Shown: in pieces, positions 56,448-64,000 of the stretch | How positions within the stretch are numbered: the first letter of the stretch is position 1 | Layout of the letters: the number at the start of each line of letters is the position of its first letter | Assembly (NCBI RefSeq): GCF_020193655.1 | Contig: NZ_JADYVE010000003.1 | Location: forward strand, 124,001-188,000 | Length of the DNA: 64,000 bases | Reading direction: 5' to 3' | Origin: Ensifer sp. IC3342 | GTDB taxonomy: Bacteria; Pseudomonadota; Alphaproteobacteria; Rhizobiales; Rhizobiaceae | Program-made: the position numbers and the translations under genes | Notes under the pieces: model-generated | Database searches by the model: none | Told to the model about the DNA's origin: nothing | The model's input: the letters and a program-made list of their open reading frames with translations, nothing else

Positions 56448-58343
56448 TTATCCCTCGGCGCGGCGAGCGTTGCGTGTCGCGTCCAATGCCCGGTTCATAT
56501 ACATGTCGCGATCGTAGACATCGTTGAAATATTCGACGGTGCCAGTCTTGTTGGGCCATGCGGTAAAATAGGAAACATAGACGGGCACCTTCTGCGGCAC
56601 CTGCAAGGCCTTGTTGCGGCCGCTCGCTATTTCCTTGCCGACTTCGTCGATGCTCGTGCCGAGAACCGCAGCGGCCATGCGGCGCGGATCGGCGAGCCGC
56701 ACGCAGCCGTGGCTGAGCGCCCGCTGGTCGCGCTTGAAGAAGCTCTTCGACGGCGTGTCATGCATGTAGATCGCGTGAGCGTTCGGGAAGAGGATCTTCA
56801 GTTCGCCAAGCGCGTTGTCGCTGCTCGGCGGCTGTCGCACCGCGACCGAGGAGGTCGATCCGTACCAGTTGACGGCGGACGAAGGCACGACACGGCCGCC
56901 GACCTCGACCTGATAGCCCATCCGGTCGAGATAGCCGGGGTCGCTTCTGAGCTTCGGCAACATCTCGTTGACGATGATCGACTGTGGCACGCCCCAGTAG
57001 GGATTGACCTCGACGGTCTGGATCTCGTCCTGGAAGAAATAGGTCTGGTTCGTCTTCGAACCGACAACCACGCGCATGGAGAACTGTTCCACGCCCTGGT
57101 CCGTGTAGGAGGCCGTGAAGGCGGGCTGGTTGATAAAGACGTAGCGGCTGCCCAATCCATCCGGGAGCCAGCGCGCCTGCTCCATCGCGATTTCAACCTT
57201 ATTGATCTTGCTGGCGGTCGTGTCGCCGCCCGTCAGCGCGCGGATCGAGGCCTCACCGACGACGCCATCGGCCTTCAGGCCGTGTTCCTTCTGGAAAGCC
57301 TCGACGACGGGCACCAGTTCGGCCGTATAGTCCGGGGTTCCCTTATAGCTCGCAAGCACGACCGCATGTTCGGACTTCAGAGATTCGGAAGCCTTGAGTT
57401 TGATGCCGGCGATGACATTGGCCAGTTCCGGGCTGCTCTGGCCAGGCTTCAGCAGTGTACCCGGAGCGATTTCCACACGTGGGGTCGCGTCCGTCTGCGC
57501 GCGCAGGCGTTCCAGTTCCGCCTTCAGGGTCAGGAATTGTGCGCTCTTTGGATTCTGACTTTCAATCAGTGCCGCGACGTCATCGCTTCCCGCAATCTTG
57601 TCAAGGAAGGCGAAGAGATCGACGCTTTTGCGCTTGAAGTCGTGATAGCCCGAGATCCTGTTCGGATCGATGCGGCCACGGACCGTGTCCTGCACATAGG
57701 TCAGCGTCGCCACGGACATCGCTAGTTCGAACTGCACGAGTTCCTTTTCGCGGGCGATCATGTCGCCGCGATCGAAAGTGTCCGACGGCACGTCAACCGC
57801 ATAGTCCTGCGGATCAAGGCCGACCTTCGCGGCTTGCGCGAGCACCGCAAGAGCCGACTTGGCGCGGGCGCTGACGCCGGTACCATCGATCCACATGAAG
57901 TCCGTCCGGGCGCCATAATAGTTCTCGACCGCCTTTGCGACGGCGTCCGTAGCACGGACGTTGATCTCGGGCAGGAACTGCCGCGCATCTGAGAGCGGCG
58001 GGCGCAGTATCGGGGGCAATGCGCCGTTCTGCACCGAACCGGTCACGACGGGATCGATCAACCGGTCCGTAGCGATCCGGCGCAGCGGTTCGGCCTTATA
58101 GGTATAATACCGCGGTCCAGTGACGCGCGGCGGTTTTGCCGTCCGCGGATCGATCTGCTGCGGCATGATCATGCCGACGCCCGGCAGCGGCTGGGCAGGC
58201 TGGGCGTGCTCCGGCGACGTTCGCTTCTTGCCGCCGCGGATGAAGTCCATCAGGGTGAGCGCCGATGCCGGCTGCACGTCGATGGTTGCAACCGCACAAC
58301 CACACATGAGCGCCACAATCGCTGCCGATTTGATAATTTTCAT
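56448..58343 (-). CDS. YcbB-type murein L,D-transpeptidase
   Basis: 631 aa. The start at 58343 (MKIIKSAAI) leads into a signal peptide (AIVALMCGCAVATI, then QPASA). A peptidoglycan-binding domain (VVEAFQKEHGLKADGVVGEASIRAL) sits near residues 310-370 and the YkuD catalytic domain after it, with the active cysteine in RALSHGCVRLAD. Makes 3-3 cross-links in peptidoglycan, which are especially common in Rhizobiales. Two upstream in-frame ATGs exist but read as leader. Confidence 0.9.
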   Translation of the reverse strand: MKIIKSAAIVALMCGCAVATIDVQPASALTLMDFIRGGKKRTSPEHAQPAQPLPGVGMIMPQQIDPRTAKPPRVTGPRYYTYKAEPLRRIATDRLIDPVVTGSVQNGALPPILRPPLSDARQFLPEINVRATDAVAKAVENYYGARTDFMWIDGTGVSARAKSALAVLAQAAKVGLDPQDYAVDVPSDTFDRGDMIAREKELVQFELAMSVATLTYVQDTVRGRIDPNRISGYHDFKRKSVDLFAFLDKIAGSDDVAALIESQNPKSAQFLTLKAELERLRAQTDATPRVEIAPGTLLKPGQSSPELANVIAGIKLKASESLKSEHAVVLASYKGTPDYTAELVPVVEAFQKEHGLKADGVVGEASIRALTGGDTTASKINKVEIAMEQARWLPDGLGSRYVFINQPAFTASYTDQGVEQFSMRVVVGSKTNQTYFFQDEIQTVEVNPYWGVPQSIIVNEMLPKLRSDPGYLDRMGYQVEVGGRVVPSSAVNWYGSTSSVAVRQPPSSDNALGELKILFPNAHAIYMHDTPSKSFFKRDQRALSHGCVRLADPRRMAAAVLGTSIDEVGKEIASGRNKALQVPQKVPVYVSYFTAWPNKTGTVEYFNDVYDRDMYMNRALDATRNARRAEG

Positions 58344-58861
58344 TAGAACAAAGATCCCCGTATTGCGTTGTCGCCGAATTCGGCCGCTGCCAGATTCTCG
58401 CCACGCCCTCGTGCTCCCCGACTTATAGAAAAGGATGGTGAATGAAAAGGAAACGGCCCGGCGCCACTGGAGCGAAACCTCGTCAAATCCGTCCCAAAAA
58501 ACGTCGGCCCATTGCTGCCGAAACATCATAAAAATTTGATTCGTTTTCATTTTGCGTCCGTCGAGCGCGCGTCGGTGTTTCCCAGGGCACAGCCGGCCCT
58601 GTAAAAGGAAAACGCGCAATGTGACGGAAAGGTCACAACTCTTGCGACCCGCGGGTTTGTCGATCACCGTTCCCGACGGCAACGCCAACCTGTTGACGCA
58701 CCGCAAGAATTCAAACGATTGTAGGGCCGGAGATGCCTTTGCCGCCCCTTTACAAGCTTGCTCCGCCGGGGCAGAGAGATGCCCGGCAACCGGGGTGGAC
58801 GACCGGCTGGGAAGCGTTCTCGCCTCGGCTTCATGAACCGCAGACGAAGGCAGGTATCACG
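58344..58861. other. Divergent leader region of the L,D-transpeptidase and fumC
   Basis: 518 bases with no gene I support, although frames stay open on both strands. It holds the 18-bp inverted repeat at 58620-58637 and a run of A/T-rich sequence, so promoters for both genes should be here. Confidence 0.5.
58620..58637. promoter_or_regulatory. Perfect 6-6-6 inverted repeat upstream of fumC
   Basis: TGTGAC-GGAAAG-GTCACA. It resembles a CRP/FNR-family operator but with two bases more spacing than the E. coli CRP site. It is 225 bases before fumC and 277 before the L,D-transpeptidase start, so which gene it serves is open. Confidence 0.45.
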
Positions 58862-60253
58862 ATGACATCGACCCGCACGGAAACAGATACGTTCGGCCCC
58901 ATCGAAGTGGCGAGCGACCGCTACTGGGGGGCCCAAGCGCAACGCTCGCTCGGGAACTTCAAAATCGGCTGGGAAAAGCAGCCTGTCGCGATCGTCAGAG
59001 CCCTCGGCATCGTCAAGCAGGCAGCGGCGCGCGCCAACATGGCGCTCGCCCGCCTCGATCCGGCGATTGGCGATTCCATCGTCAAGGCGGCGCAGGAAGT
59101 TATTGACGGCAAGCTCAACGATCATTTCCCGCTTGTCGTCTGGCAGACCGGTTCCGGCACGCAGTCGAACATGAACGCGAACGAGGTCATTTCCAACCGG
59201 GCGATCGAACTGCTCGGCGGCGTCATGGGCTCGAAGAAGCCCGTTCACCCGAACGACCACGTGAATATGAGCCAGTCGTCGAACGATACCTATCCGACGG
59301 CCATGCACATCGCCTGCGCCGAGCGCGTCATCCACGACCTGCTGCCGGCGCTGAAGCATCTGCACAAGGCTCTCGAAGAGAAGGTGAAGGCCTTCGATCA
59401 CATCATCAAGATCGGCCGTACCCACACGCAGGATGCTACGCCGCTGACGCTCGGTCAGGAGTTTTCGGGTTATGCCGCGCAGGTCGCGTCCTCGATCAAA
59501 CGCATCGAGATGACCCTGCCCGGTCTCTGCGAACTCGCCCAGGGCGGCACTGCGGTCGGCACGGGTCTCAACGCGCCGATCGGTTTCGCCGAGAAGGTTG
59601 CCGAGGAGATCGCCGCAATCACCGGCATCGCCTTCACCTCCGCGCCGAACAAGTTCGAGGCGCTGGCGGCTCACGATTCGATGGTCTTCAGCCATGGCGC
59701 GATCAACGCCACCGCGGCCGCGCTCTTCAAGATTGCCAATGACATCCGCTTCCTGGGCTCCGGACCGCGCTCCGGCCTCGGCGAACTGGCGCTGCCGGAA
59801 AACGAGCCGGGCTCTTCGATCATGCCGGGTAAGGTCAATCCGACCCAGTGCGAGGCGCTCACTCAAGTCTGCGTCCAGGTGTTCGGCAATCACGCTGCCC
59901 TCACCTTCGCCGGCAGCCAGGGTCATTTCGAGCTCAACGTCTACAATCCGCTGATGGCCTACAATTTCCTTCAGTCGGTACAGCTTCTCGCCGACGCAGC
60001 GGTCTCGTTCACCGACAACTGCGTCGTCGGAATCGAGGCGCGCGAGGACAACATCAAGGCAGCGCTTGACCGCTCGCTGATGCTCGTCACCGCACTGGCG
60101 CCGAAGATCGGCTACGACAATGCCGCGAAGATCGCCAAGACTGCACACAAGAACGGCACGACGCTGCGCGAAGAGGCCGTCGGCGGCGGCTATGTGACGA
60201 ATGAAGAGTTCGACGCCATCGTTCGCCCGGAAACGATGATCAGCCCCGCCTGA
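58862..60253 (+). CDS. fumC: Class II fumarate hydratase
   Basis: 463 aa. Converts fumarate to malate; cluster-free and stable to oxidants. Signatures: [49 protein letters not shown], and the catalytic loop [11 protein letters not shown]. Start at 58862 (MTSTRTETD) over a longer frame. Confidence 0.97.
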   Translation: MTSTRTETDTFGPIEVASDRYWGAQAQRSLGNFKIGWEKQPVAIVRALGIVKQAAARANMALARLDPAIGDSIVKAAQEVIDGKLNDHFPLVVWQTGSGTQSNMNANEVISNRAIELLGGVMGSKKPVHPNDHVNMSQSSNDTYPTAMHIACAERVIHDLLPALKHLHKALEEKVKAFDHIIKIGRTHTQDATPLTLGQEFSGYAAQVASSIKRIEMTLPGLCELAQGGTAVGTGLNAPIGFAEKVAEEIAAITGIAFTSAPNKFEALAAHDSMVFSHGAINATAAALFKIANDIRFLGSGPRSGLGELALPENEPGSSIMPGKVNPTQCEALTQVCVQVFGNHAALTFAGSQGHFELNVYNPLMAYNFLQSVQLLADAAVSFTDNCVVGIEAREDNIKAALDRSLMLVTALAPKIGYDNAAKIAKTAHKNGTTLREEAVGGGYVTNEEFDAIVRPETMISPA

Positions 60254-60265
60254 TCGATCTCGATT

Positions 60266-60292
60266 GCCGCGGCGCGGTACCGGCGCCGCGGC
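60266..60292 (+). terminator. Hairpin after fumC
   Basis: GCCGCGGCGC (60266-60275) pairs with GCGCCGCGGC (60283-60292) around GGTACCG, 12 bases after the stop. No T run. Confidence 0.5.
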
Positions 60293-60320
60293 ACCCCTCG
60301 CCGCCCTCATTAGCACGGGG

Positions 60321-60365
60321 CTACTGCGTCCTTTGCGCGTGTGACAAGACGCGCGGCGCAGCGGG
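60321..60365 (+). repeat. Partial RIME element
   Basis: CTGCGTCCTTTGCGCGT, GTGACA, AGACGCGCGGCGCAG matches the second palindrome of the RIME copies at 5.3, 13.3 and 27.0 kb. The first half is missing. It lies between fumC and the GGDEF gene. Confidence 0.65.
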
Positions 60366-60487
60366 CGCATCAGCCCGAAATTGGTCGAATTGCATCGATG
60401 CGCTCAAGCAATTGTTAAGACTTCACAAATCATTTCCCCCTAGAAATAACCAGACATTAGAATTGAATAATTAAAGGAGGTTTGCAT

Positions 60488-61558
60488 ATGCAAACGGCAA
60501 CCTCGAGTAAGGCGCCGCCGCCGGATATCGCCGCGCAGATCACTCACGCCATGCGGATGATGGGGGTGGCGCCAATACCGCGTAATTACGAGCTTTATTA
60601 CGAAGCCTATCTCGGCTCGAACCCGCAATTGTCCAAGGAGCTTGCGGCGCTTGGCAGCCGCGCGAGTCAGGAAGAGCTCGACGCGATCGGCGCACAATAT
60701 TTCAGCCATATACACCATCCGAGCGGCATAGAGCGAGCGCACAACACGCTTGCCGCAAAGCTGACCGAGCTCGTCAACCTCTTGAAGGACGAGCAATACG
60801 CGCTCGAGAACTACAACAAGGTTCTCGATGAAGCCTATCTCAACATGACCAACAAGAGCGCTGCGAGCGCCGACATCCTGCGCCACGCCATCAGTATCCT
60901 GACCGAGGCAACCGTCGATACGATGAACCAGGGCAAGGAGCGCGTTCAAACCGTCGTCCAGAAATCCTTCGAAATGGAGGTCATCCGGCAGGAGCTCGAT
61001 GAATACAAGCGCATTGCCAACACCGATTCACTGACGCGTCTCGCCAACCGGCGGGCCTTCGACGACGCTCTGGCCGGCGTCTACAACAGCGAACATCTGC
61101 GCAATTTTACCGGCCTGCTCGTTGCCGATATCGACCATTTCAAGAAGGTCAACGACACGTTCGGTCATCCGGTCGGCGACAAGATTCTTGCCACCGTCGG
61201 CAATGTCATCCGCGCCAACTTGCGCCGGGATGCGTTCGTCGCGCGCACCGGCGGCGAGGAATTCGCCGTCATCCTCCATGACATCACGCAGGAAGAATGT
61301 CTGCAGGCGGCTGACCGGATCCGGACTGTGCTTGCCGGCACGCCCTTCAAGAACTCCAAGACGGGCGTCAATTACGGCCCAATCACCCTCTCCGTCGGCG
61401 TCTGCATGGCGACCGAGGCAGACGATCCGGTCGATCTCTACAACAAGGCCGATGTTGCCCTCTATTCCGCCAAGAATGCCGGCCGAAACCGGACGGTGCT
61501 CTTCGAGGAGGGAATGCGCAAGGATTCCGGCCGCAACTGGCTGATCTATCGCCGGTAG
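60488..61558 (+). CDS. Diguanylate cyclase (GGDEF)
   Basis: 356 aa. A strong AAAGGAGG precedes the ATG at 60488. The N-terminal 170 residues are helical (YELYYEAYLGSNPQLSKELA, then a long coil); the GGDEF domain covers about 185-345, with active site GGEEF and the metal Asp in VADIDHFKKVND. Makes c-di-GMP. The inhibitory I-site R-x-x-D is broken (R-R-D-A aligned), so feedback inhibition may be absent. No membrane segment and no EAL domain. Confidence 0.93.
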   Translation: MQTATSSKAPPPDIAAQITHAMRMMGVAPIPRNYELYYEAYLGSNPQLSKELAALGSRASQEELDAIGAQYFSHIHHPSGIERAHNTLAAKLTELVNLLKDEQYALENYNKVLDEAYLNMTNKSAASADILRHAISILTEATVDTMNQGKERVQTVVQKSFEMEVIRQELDEYKRIANTDSLTRLANRRAFDDALAGVYNSEHLRNFTGLLVADIDHFKKVNDTFGHPVGDKILATVGNVIRANLRRDAFVARTGGEEFAVILHDITQEECLQAADRIRTVLAGTPFKNSKTGVNYGPITLSVGVCMATEADDPVDLYNKADVALYSAKNAGRNRTVLFEEGMRKDSGRNWLIYRR

Positions 61559-61602
61559 GCATCACTCCGGTACCGGCTCGTTGTCGGAAGGATCGGCCGC
61601 GC

Positions 61603-62211
61603 CTACCACATCGTCTTGGCGGCGCGCCCGGGCCATTCCCGGTCGTAAGTTTCGTTGTCGAAATCGGCCTTTGCCGCCTTTAGTAGCGTGCCCGCTGTCG
61701 GCAACGATGCCGGGTCGACGAAGCGACCGGAATTCCAAAGTTGCGAACGGATGAGCGCCCGCGCGCATTGGAAATAAACCTCTCCGATCGTGATCACGAT
61801 CACGCTGCGCGGATGCTTGCCCTCGACCTCGAAGGAGCTGGTGAGCGCCGGATCGACGCTGACGACGGCCGTGCCGTTGATGCGCATCGTCGTATTCGAC
61901 CCGGGCACCAGGAACATCAGCGCCACCCTCGGGTCGCGGACAATGTTGAGAAGCGAATCGACGCGGTTGTTGCCGCGCCAGTCGGGCATCAGTACGGTTT
62001 TGTCATCCGCGACCCGGACGACACAATGATCGTCGCCACGCGGCGAGCAATCGAGCCCCTCCGGCCCGACGGTCGCGAGTGCGGCGAACGGCGAGGCCTC
62101 GATCATTTGCCGATACTTCGCAGTCAGCGCCTTCGTCACTTTGACGATCGAGGCCTCGCTTGTCTCGCCGTAGAGTGCCTTCAGTTCCTCGACCGTTGTG
62201 ATAACTGTCAT
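61603..62211 (-). CDS. Pyridoxamine-5'-phosphate-oxidase-like flavin protein
   Basis: 202 aa. PPOX split-barrel with FAALATVGPEGLDCSPRGD, MPDWRGNNRVDSLLNIVRDPRVALMFLVPGSNTTMR and the C-terminal WNSGRFVD. Members bind FMN or F420 and reduce various compounds; vitamin B6 oxidase activity is unlikely. Start MTVITTVEE at 62211. Same strand as the hydrolase gene upstream, 67 bases away, so possibly in one operon. Confidence 0.85.
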   Translation of the reverse strand: MTVITTVEELKALYGETSEASIVKVTKALTAKYRQMIEASPFAALATVGPEGLDCSPRGDDHCVVRVADDKTVLMPDWRGNNRVDSLLNIVRDPRVALMFLVPGSNTTMRINGTAVVSVDPALTSSFEVEGKHPRSVIVITIGEVYFQCARALIRSQLWNSGRFVDPASLPTAGTLLKAAKADFDNETYDREWPGRAAKTMW

Positions 62212-62278
62212 TCCATCCTCCGTGACGCCTGCTCTTGCATGCGCTTTCAACGGATAGCATGACGTCTTGATGACAGCA

Positions 62279-63193
62279 TCAAGCGATTCTCTTCAAGTGA
62301 GCAGCTTTCCTGCCTTCACCAACGAAGGCCTTGATCCTGTCGATGACCGGTTCGGCGGAAACGATGCGGCGATGGCCAAAACCGTTCGCCCAGTACATTT
62401 CGACATTCGGTCCGGCCGCCGCGTAGCGGCGGGCGTGGGCAGCGGAAACCTCCTTGTCGTCCTCCGCATGGATGACGAGCACCGGCTTCCTCAGCATGCC
62501 GAGAATGCGGGCTGCGTCAAAACCTTCGACTCGGCGGCCGGACAGGCGTTCGACCATGCCTTCGAAGGCAGCCTGGGCTGCCGGCGCGAGAGCCATCATC
62601 TTGCCGAAACCCCTGAAGAGCCATGTCATTTCGCTCGGCGCACCGATCAGAACCAGTTTTCCCGGAACCCGCGCCGGGACGTCGCAGACGACGGCGCCGG
62701 CCGCACAGGCGAGGCTCGCGCCGCCGAAGGAATGGCCGATCGCGATGTCGAATCCATCGAAATGGCGCCAGGCCGCATCGATCACCCGCACCGCCTGGGG
62801 CATCGTCAGCGACCGCCCCGGCGAAGCGCCGTGCCCCGGCCAATCGAGCGCAACCACCTCCGCACCGGCAGCATGCAGGCCATCGATCAAGGTCGCGAGA
62901 TAGGCGCTGCGCGATCCCCAGCCATGGGCGAGCAGGATGCGCGGGCCTCCGGCCGGACGCGGCGCGAAATGATGCGCGACAAACCAGCCGCCAGCGTAAG
63001 AAAGAGAGACCTTTCGCGAGCGCTCCATGGTCGACGCCGCCGCCTTCAGCAAGGCCGCTTCCTTGGCGCTTTTCGGCTTGCGGCCCGGTGTGAGACAGAA
63101 GACTCTGAAAGCGACCCTGCCTGCAGCCTCGGTGGAGACGGCAGACACGGCCTTCAATGTCGCACGGATGACCTTGACCCCGAAGGATGCCAT
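62279..63193 (-). CDS. Alpha/beta hydrolase under MarR control
   Basis: 304 aa. Nucleophile elbow GHSFGGAS, oxyanion region LLAHGWGSRS, acid in IHAEDDKEV, and catalytic His in NGFGHRRIV. Start at 63193 with AAGAGAG upstream. It shares a 47-base gap with the divergent MarR gene, whose operator at 63211-63228 should control it. Esterase or lipase-like activity is likely, substrate unknown. Confidence 0.85.
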   Translation of the reverse strand: MASFGVKVIRATLKAVSAVSTEAAGRVAFRVFCLTPGRKPKSAKEAALLKAAASTMERSRKVSLSYAGGWFVAHHFAPRPAGGPRILLAHGWGSRSAYLATLIDGLHAAGAEVVALDWPGHGASPGRSLTMPQAVRVIDAAWRHFDGFDIAIGHSFGGASLACAAGAVVCDVPARVPGKLVLIGAPSEMTWLFRGFGKMMALAPAAQAAFEGMVERLSGRRVEGFDAARILGMLRKPVLVIHAEDDKEVSAAHARRYAAAGPNVEMYWANGFGHRRIVSAEPVIDRIKAFVGEGRKAAHLKRIA

Positions 63194-63210
63194 AGTGAAA
63201 CTCTCTTGAT

Positions 63211-63228
63211 ATGTTCAACTATGAACAT
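63211..63228. promoter_or_regulatory. MarR-type operator
   Basis: ATGTTCA-ACTA-TGAACAT is a perfect 18-bp inverted repeat between the hydrolase and marR-type genes. A second, weaker dyad TTGTACAA follows at 63231-63238. The first site includes the ATG at 63211, which argues that translation of the regulator starts later. Confidence 0.75.
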
Positions 63229-63240
63229 CATTGTACAACG

Positions 63241-63720
63241 ATGAACAAAAAGCAAGTGACAGCAGAACACCATCACTTCCCCTGGGATCATCCGCGCTTC
63301 CGAAGCTGGATCGCCGTCGCCCGCGCGTGCCAATTGATGCAACAGACATTGACGCGGGAACTCGCCCACCTCGACATCAAGCCGCCGCATCTCGATATCC
63401 TGATCAATCTCTATCGATTCGACGGAATCACGCAGCAGGAACTCGCACGCAAATTGCTCGTCGGTCGCTCCAACATGAGCATGCTGCTGCCGCAACTCGA
63501 GAAGCGCGGCCTGATAAAGCGACGAGGCGACGCGCGCGACAAGCGCGTCTTGCGGCTCTCGCTGACGCCGGCCGGCCGTACCCTCACCGAGGAGGCTATG
63601 GAAATCCAGACGGCGCTTATCGAAAAGTCGCTGACAGGTTCGCCGATCGAGGACTGCATGACGGTCGCGCAGTCGATGGAGCGGATCATCGCCACGCTGT
63701 TGAAGGAAGACGGTGATTGA
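63241..63720 (+). CDS. MarR-family repressor
   Basis: 159 aa from ATG 63241; an ATG at 63211 is in frame but lies inside the operator. MarR winged helix: LDILINLYRFDGITQQELARKLLVGRSNMSMLLPQLEKRGLIKRRGDARDKRVLRLSLTPAGR, with the wing DARDKR. It probably represses the divergent hydrolase and itself until an unknown ligand binds. No Shine-Dalgarno is visible, so the transcript may be leaderless. Confidence 0.85.
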   Translation: MNKKQVTAEHHHFPWDHPRFRSWIAVARACQLMQQTLTRELAHLDIKPPHLDILINLYRFDGITQQELARKLLVGRSNMSMLLPQLEKRGLIKRRGDARDKRVLRLSLTPAGRTLTEEAMEIQTALIEKSLTGSPIEDCMTVAQSMERIIATLLKEDGD

Positions 63721-63791
63721 TAACGCGCGTCCTGCGGCGCCGCGTCAACTCGGACCAAAACGGACGCCGTAGCCCTTTGGTTGCGTGTTTG

Positions 63792-63826
63792 ATCCCTAAG
63801 CCGAGCCCGACTTAAGGAGACATGCA
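63792..63826. repeat. RIME first-palindrome fragment
   Basis: CCCTAAGCCGAGCCCGACTTAAGG with the following AGACATGCAG resembles the first half of the RIME at 13233. It lies 5 bases after the DUF971 stop on the other strand. Confidence 0.45.
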
Positions 63827-63830
63827 GTGG

Positions 63831-64000
63831 TCAGCGCGGCTTTTCCGACTTGTCGCGCGACATACCCTTTTCGGCCAGCTCCTGCTCATAGGCAGCGAAG
63901 AGTTCCGCGCCCTTCTCTCCCAATTCGCGCAGATAGCTCCAGGTGAAGATCCCCGTGTCATGGAAATCATCGAAGCCGATGCGCACGGCGTAGTTGCCGG
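63831..64000 (-). CDS. DUF971-domain protein, partial at right edge
   Basis: Only the last 55 or so codons are inside the window; the start lies beyond 64000. The visible NYAVRIGFDDFHDTGIFTWSYLRELG matches the DUF971 (gamma-butyrobetaine hydroxylase N-terminal-like) fold, which in related proteins is tied to Fe-S cluster handling. The tail (EKGMSRDKSEKPR) is charged and probably flexible. Stop TGA at 63831-63833. Confidence 0.75.
   Translation of the reverse strand, partial: GNYAVRIGFDDFHDTGIFTWSYLRELGEKGAELFAAYEQELAEKGMSRDKSEKPR

Overview
The window looks like core chromosome of a Sinorhizobium/Ensifer species (Alphaproteobacteria, Rhizobiales). The pointers are a LuxR/LuxI pair of the SinR/SinI type directly after a DME-type malic enzyme, a BluB gene behind a cobalamin riboswitch, a Rieske/cytochrome b/cytochrome c1 operon, a giant RgsE/GPR-like polar growth protein, and several copies of the rhizobial palindromic intergenic element RIME. 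I saw no rRNA, tRNA, insertion sequence, prophage or CRISPR array. Base composition and gene density look uniform, so there is no clear transferred island. The left edge cuts a molybdopterin oxidoreductase gene and the right edge cuts a DUF971 gene.

Layout. 1-1.4 kb: Mo-oxidoreductase and cytochrome b pair. 1.6-5.7 kb: small exported proteins, the folP-folB-folK operon, a candidate small RNA and a [2Fe-2S] ferredoxin. 5.9-13 kb: an orphan Hpt protein and the 2062-residue RgsE-like protein. 13.3-16.7 kb: a VOC protein and petA-petB-petC. 17-20.9 kb: two tandem ABC exporters. 21.4-25.8 kb: trmL and a SoxR-controlled divergent unit (flavin reductase plus efflux pump). 26-31.6 kb: hemF, a BON protein and an MCE-type lipid transport operon. 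31.8-37.4 kb: dipeptide epimerase, MFS carrier, LpxH-like phosphoesterase and malic enzyme. 37.6-39.1 kb: sinR/sinI. 40.5-46.3 kb: bluB with riboswitch, an SDR/PhyH-type dioxygenase pair, a TolB-like propeller and nadE. 46.5-52.4 kb: an LTA-synthase-family phosphoglycerol transferase with a perfect PHO box at its start, small proteins and class II DAHP synthase. 52.6-63.7 kb: gor, rpiA, gph, an L,D-transpeptidase, fumC, a diguanylate cyclase, a PPOX protein and a hydrolase/MarR divergon.

How the genes work together. Most are housekeeping: folate, respiration, heme, NAD, B12 lower ligand, aromatic amino acids, TCA cycle and glutathione. Several envelope functions recur: the RgsE-like growth-pole protein, the L,D-transpeptidase, MCE lipid transport, phosphoglycerol transfer and muropeptide epimerisation. 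The main regulatory interest is in sites readable directly from sequence: a SoxR box inside a 19-bp promoter spacer, a lux-type box before sinI, a PHO box before the phosphoglycerol transferase, a MarR-type operator, a cobalamin riboswitch, and a small RNA with a pyrimidine-rich anti-Shine-Dalgarno loop. I did not find a wholly unknown multi-gene system. The strongest candidates for new biology are the repeat architecture of the giant polar protein, the small RNA, and the PHO-box control of envelope phosphoglycerol.
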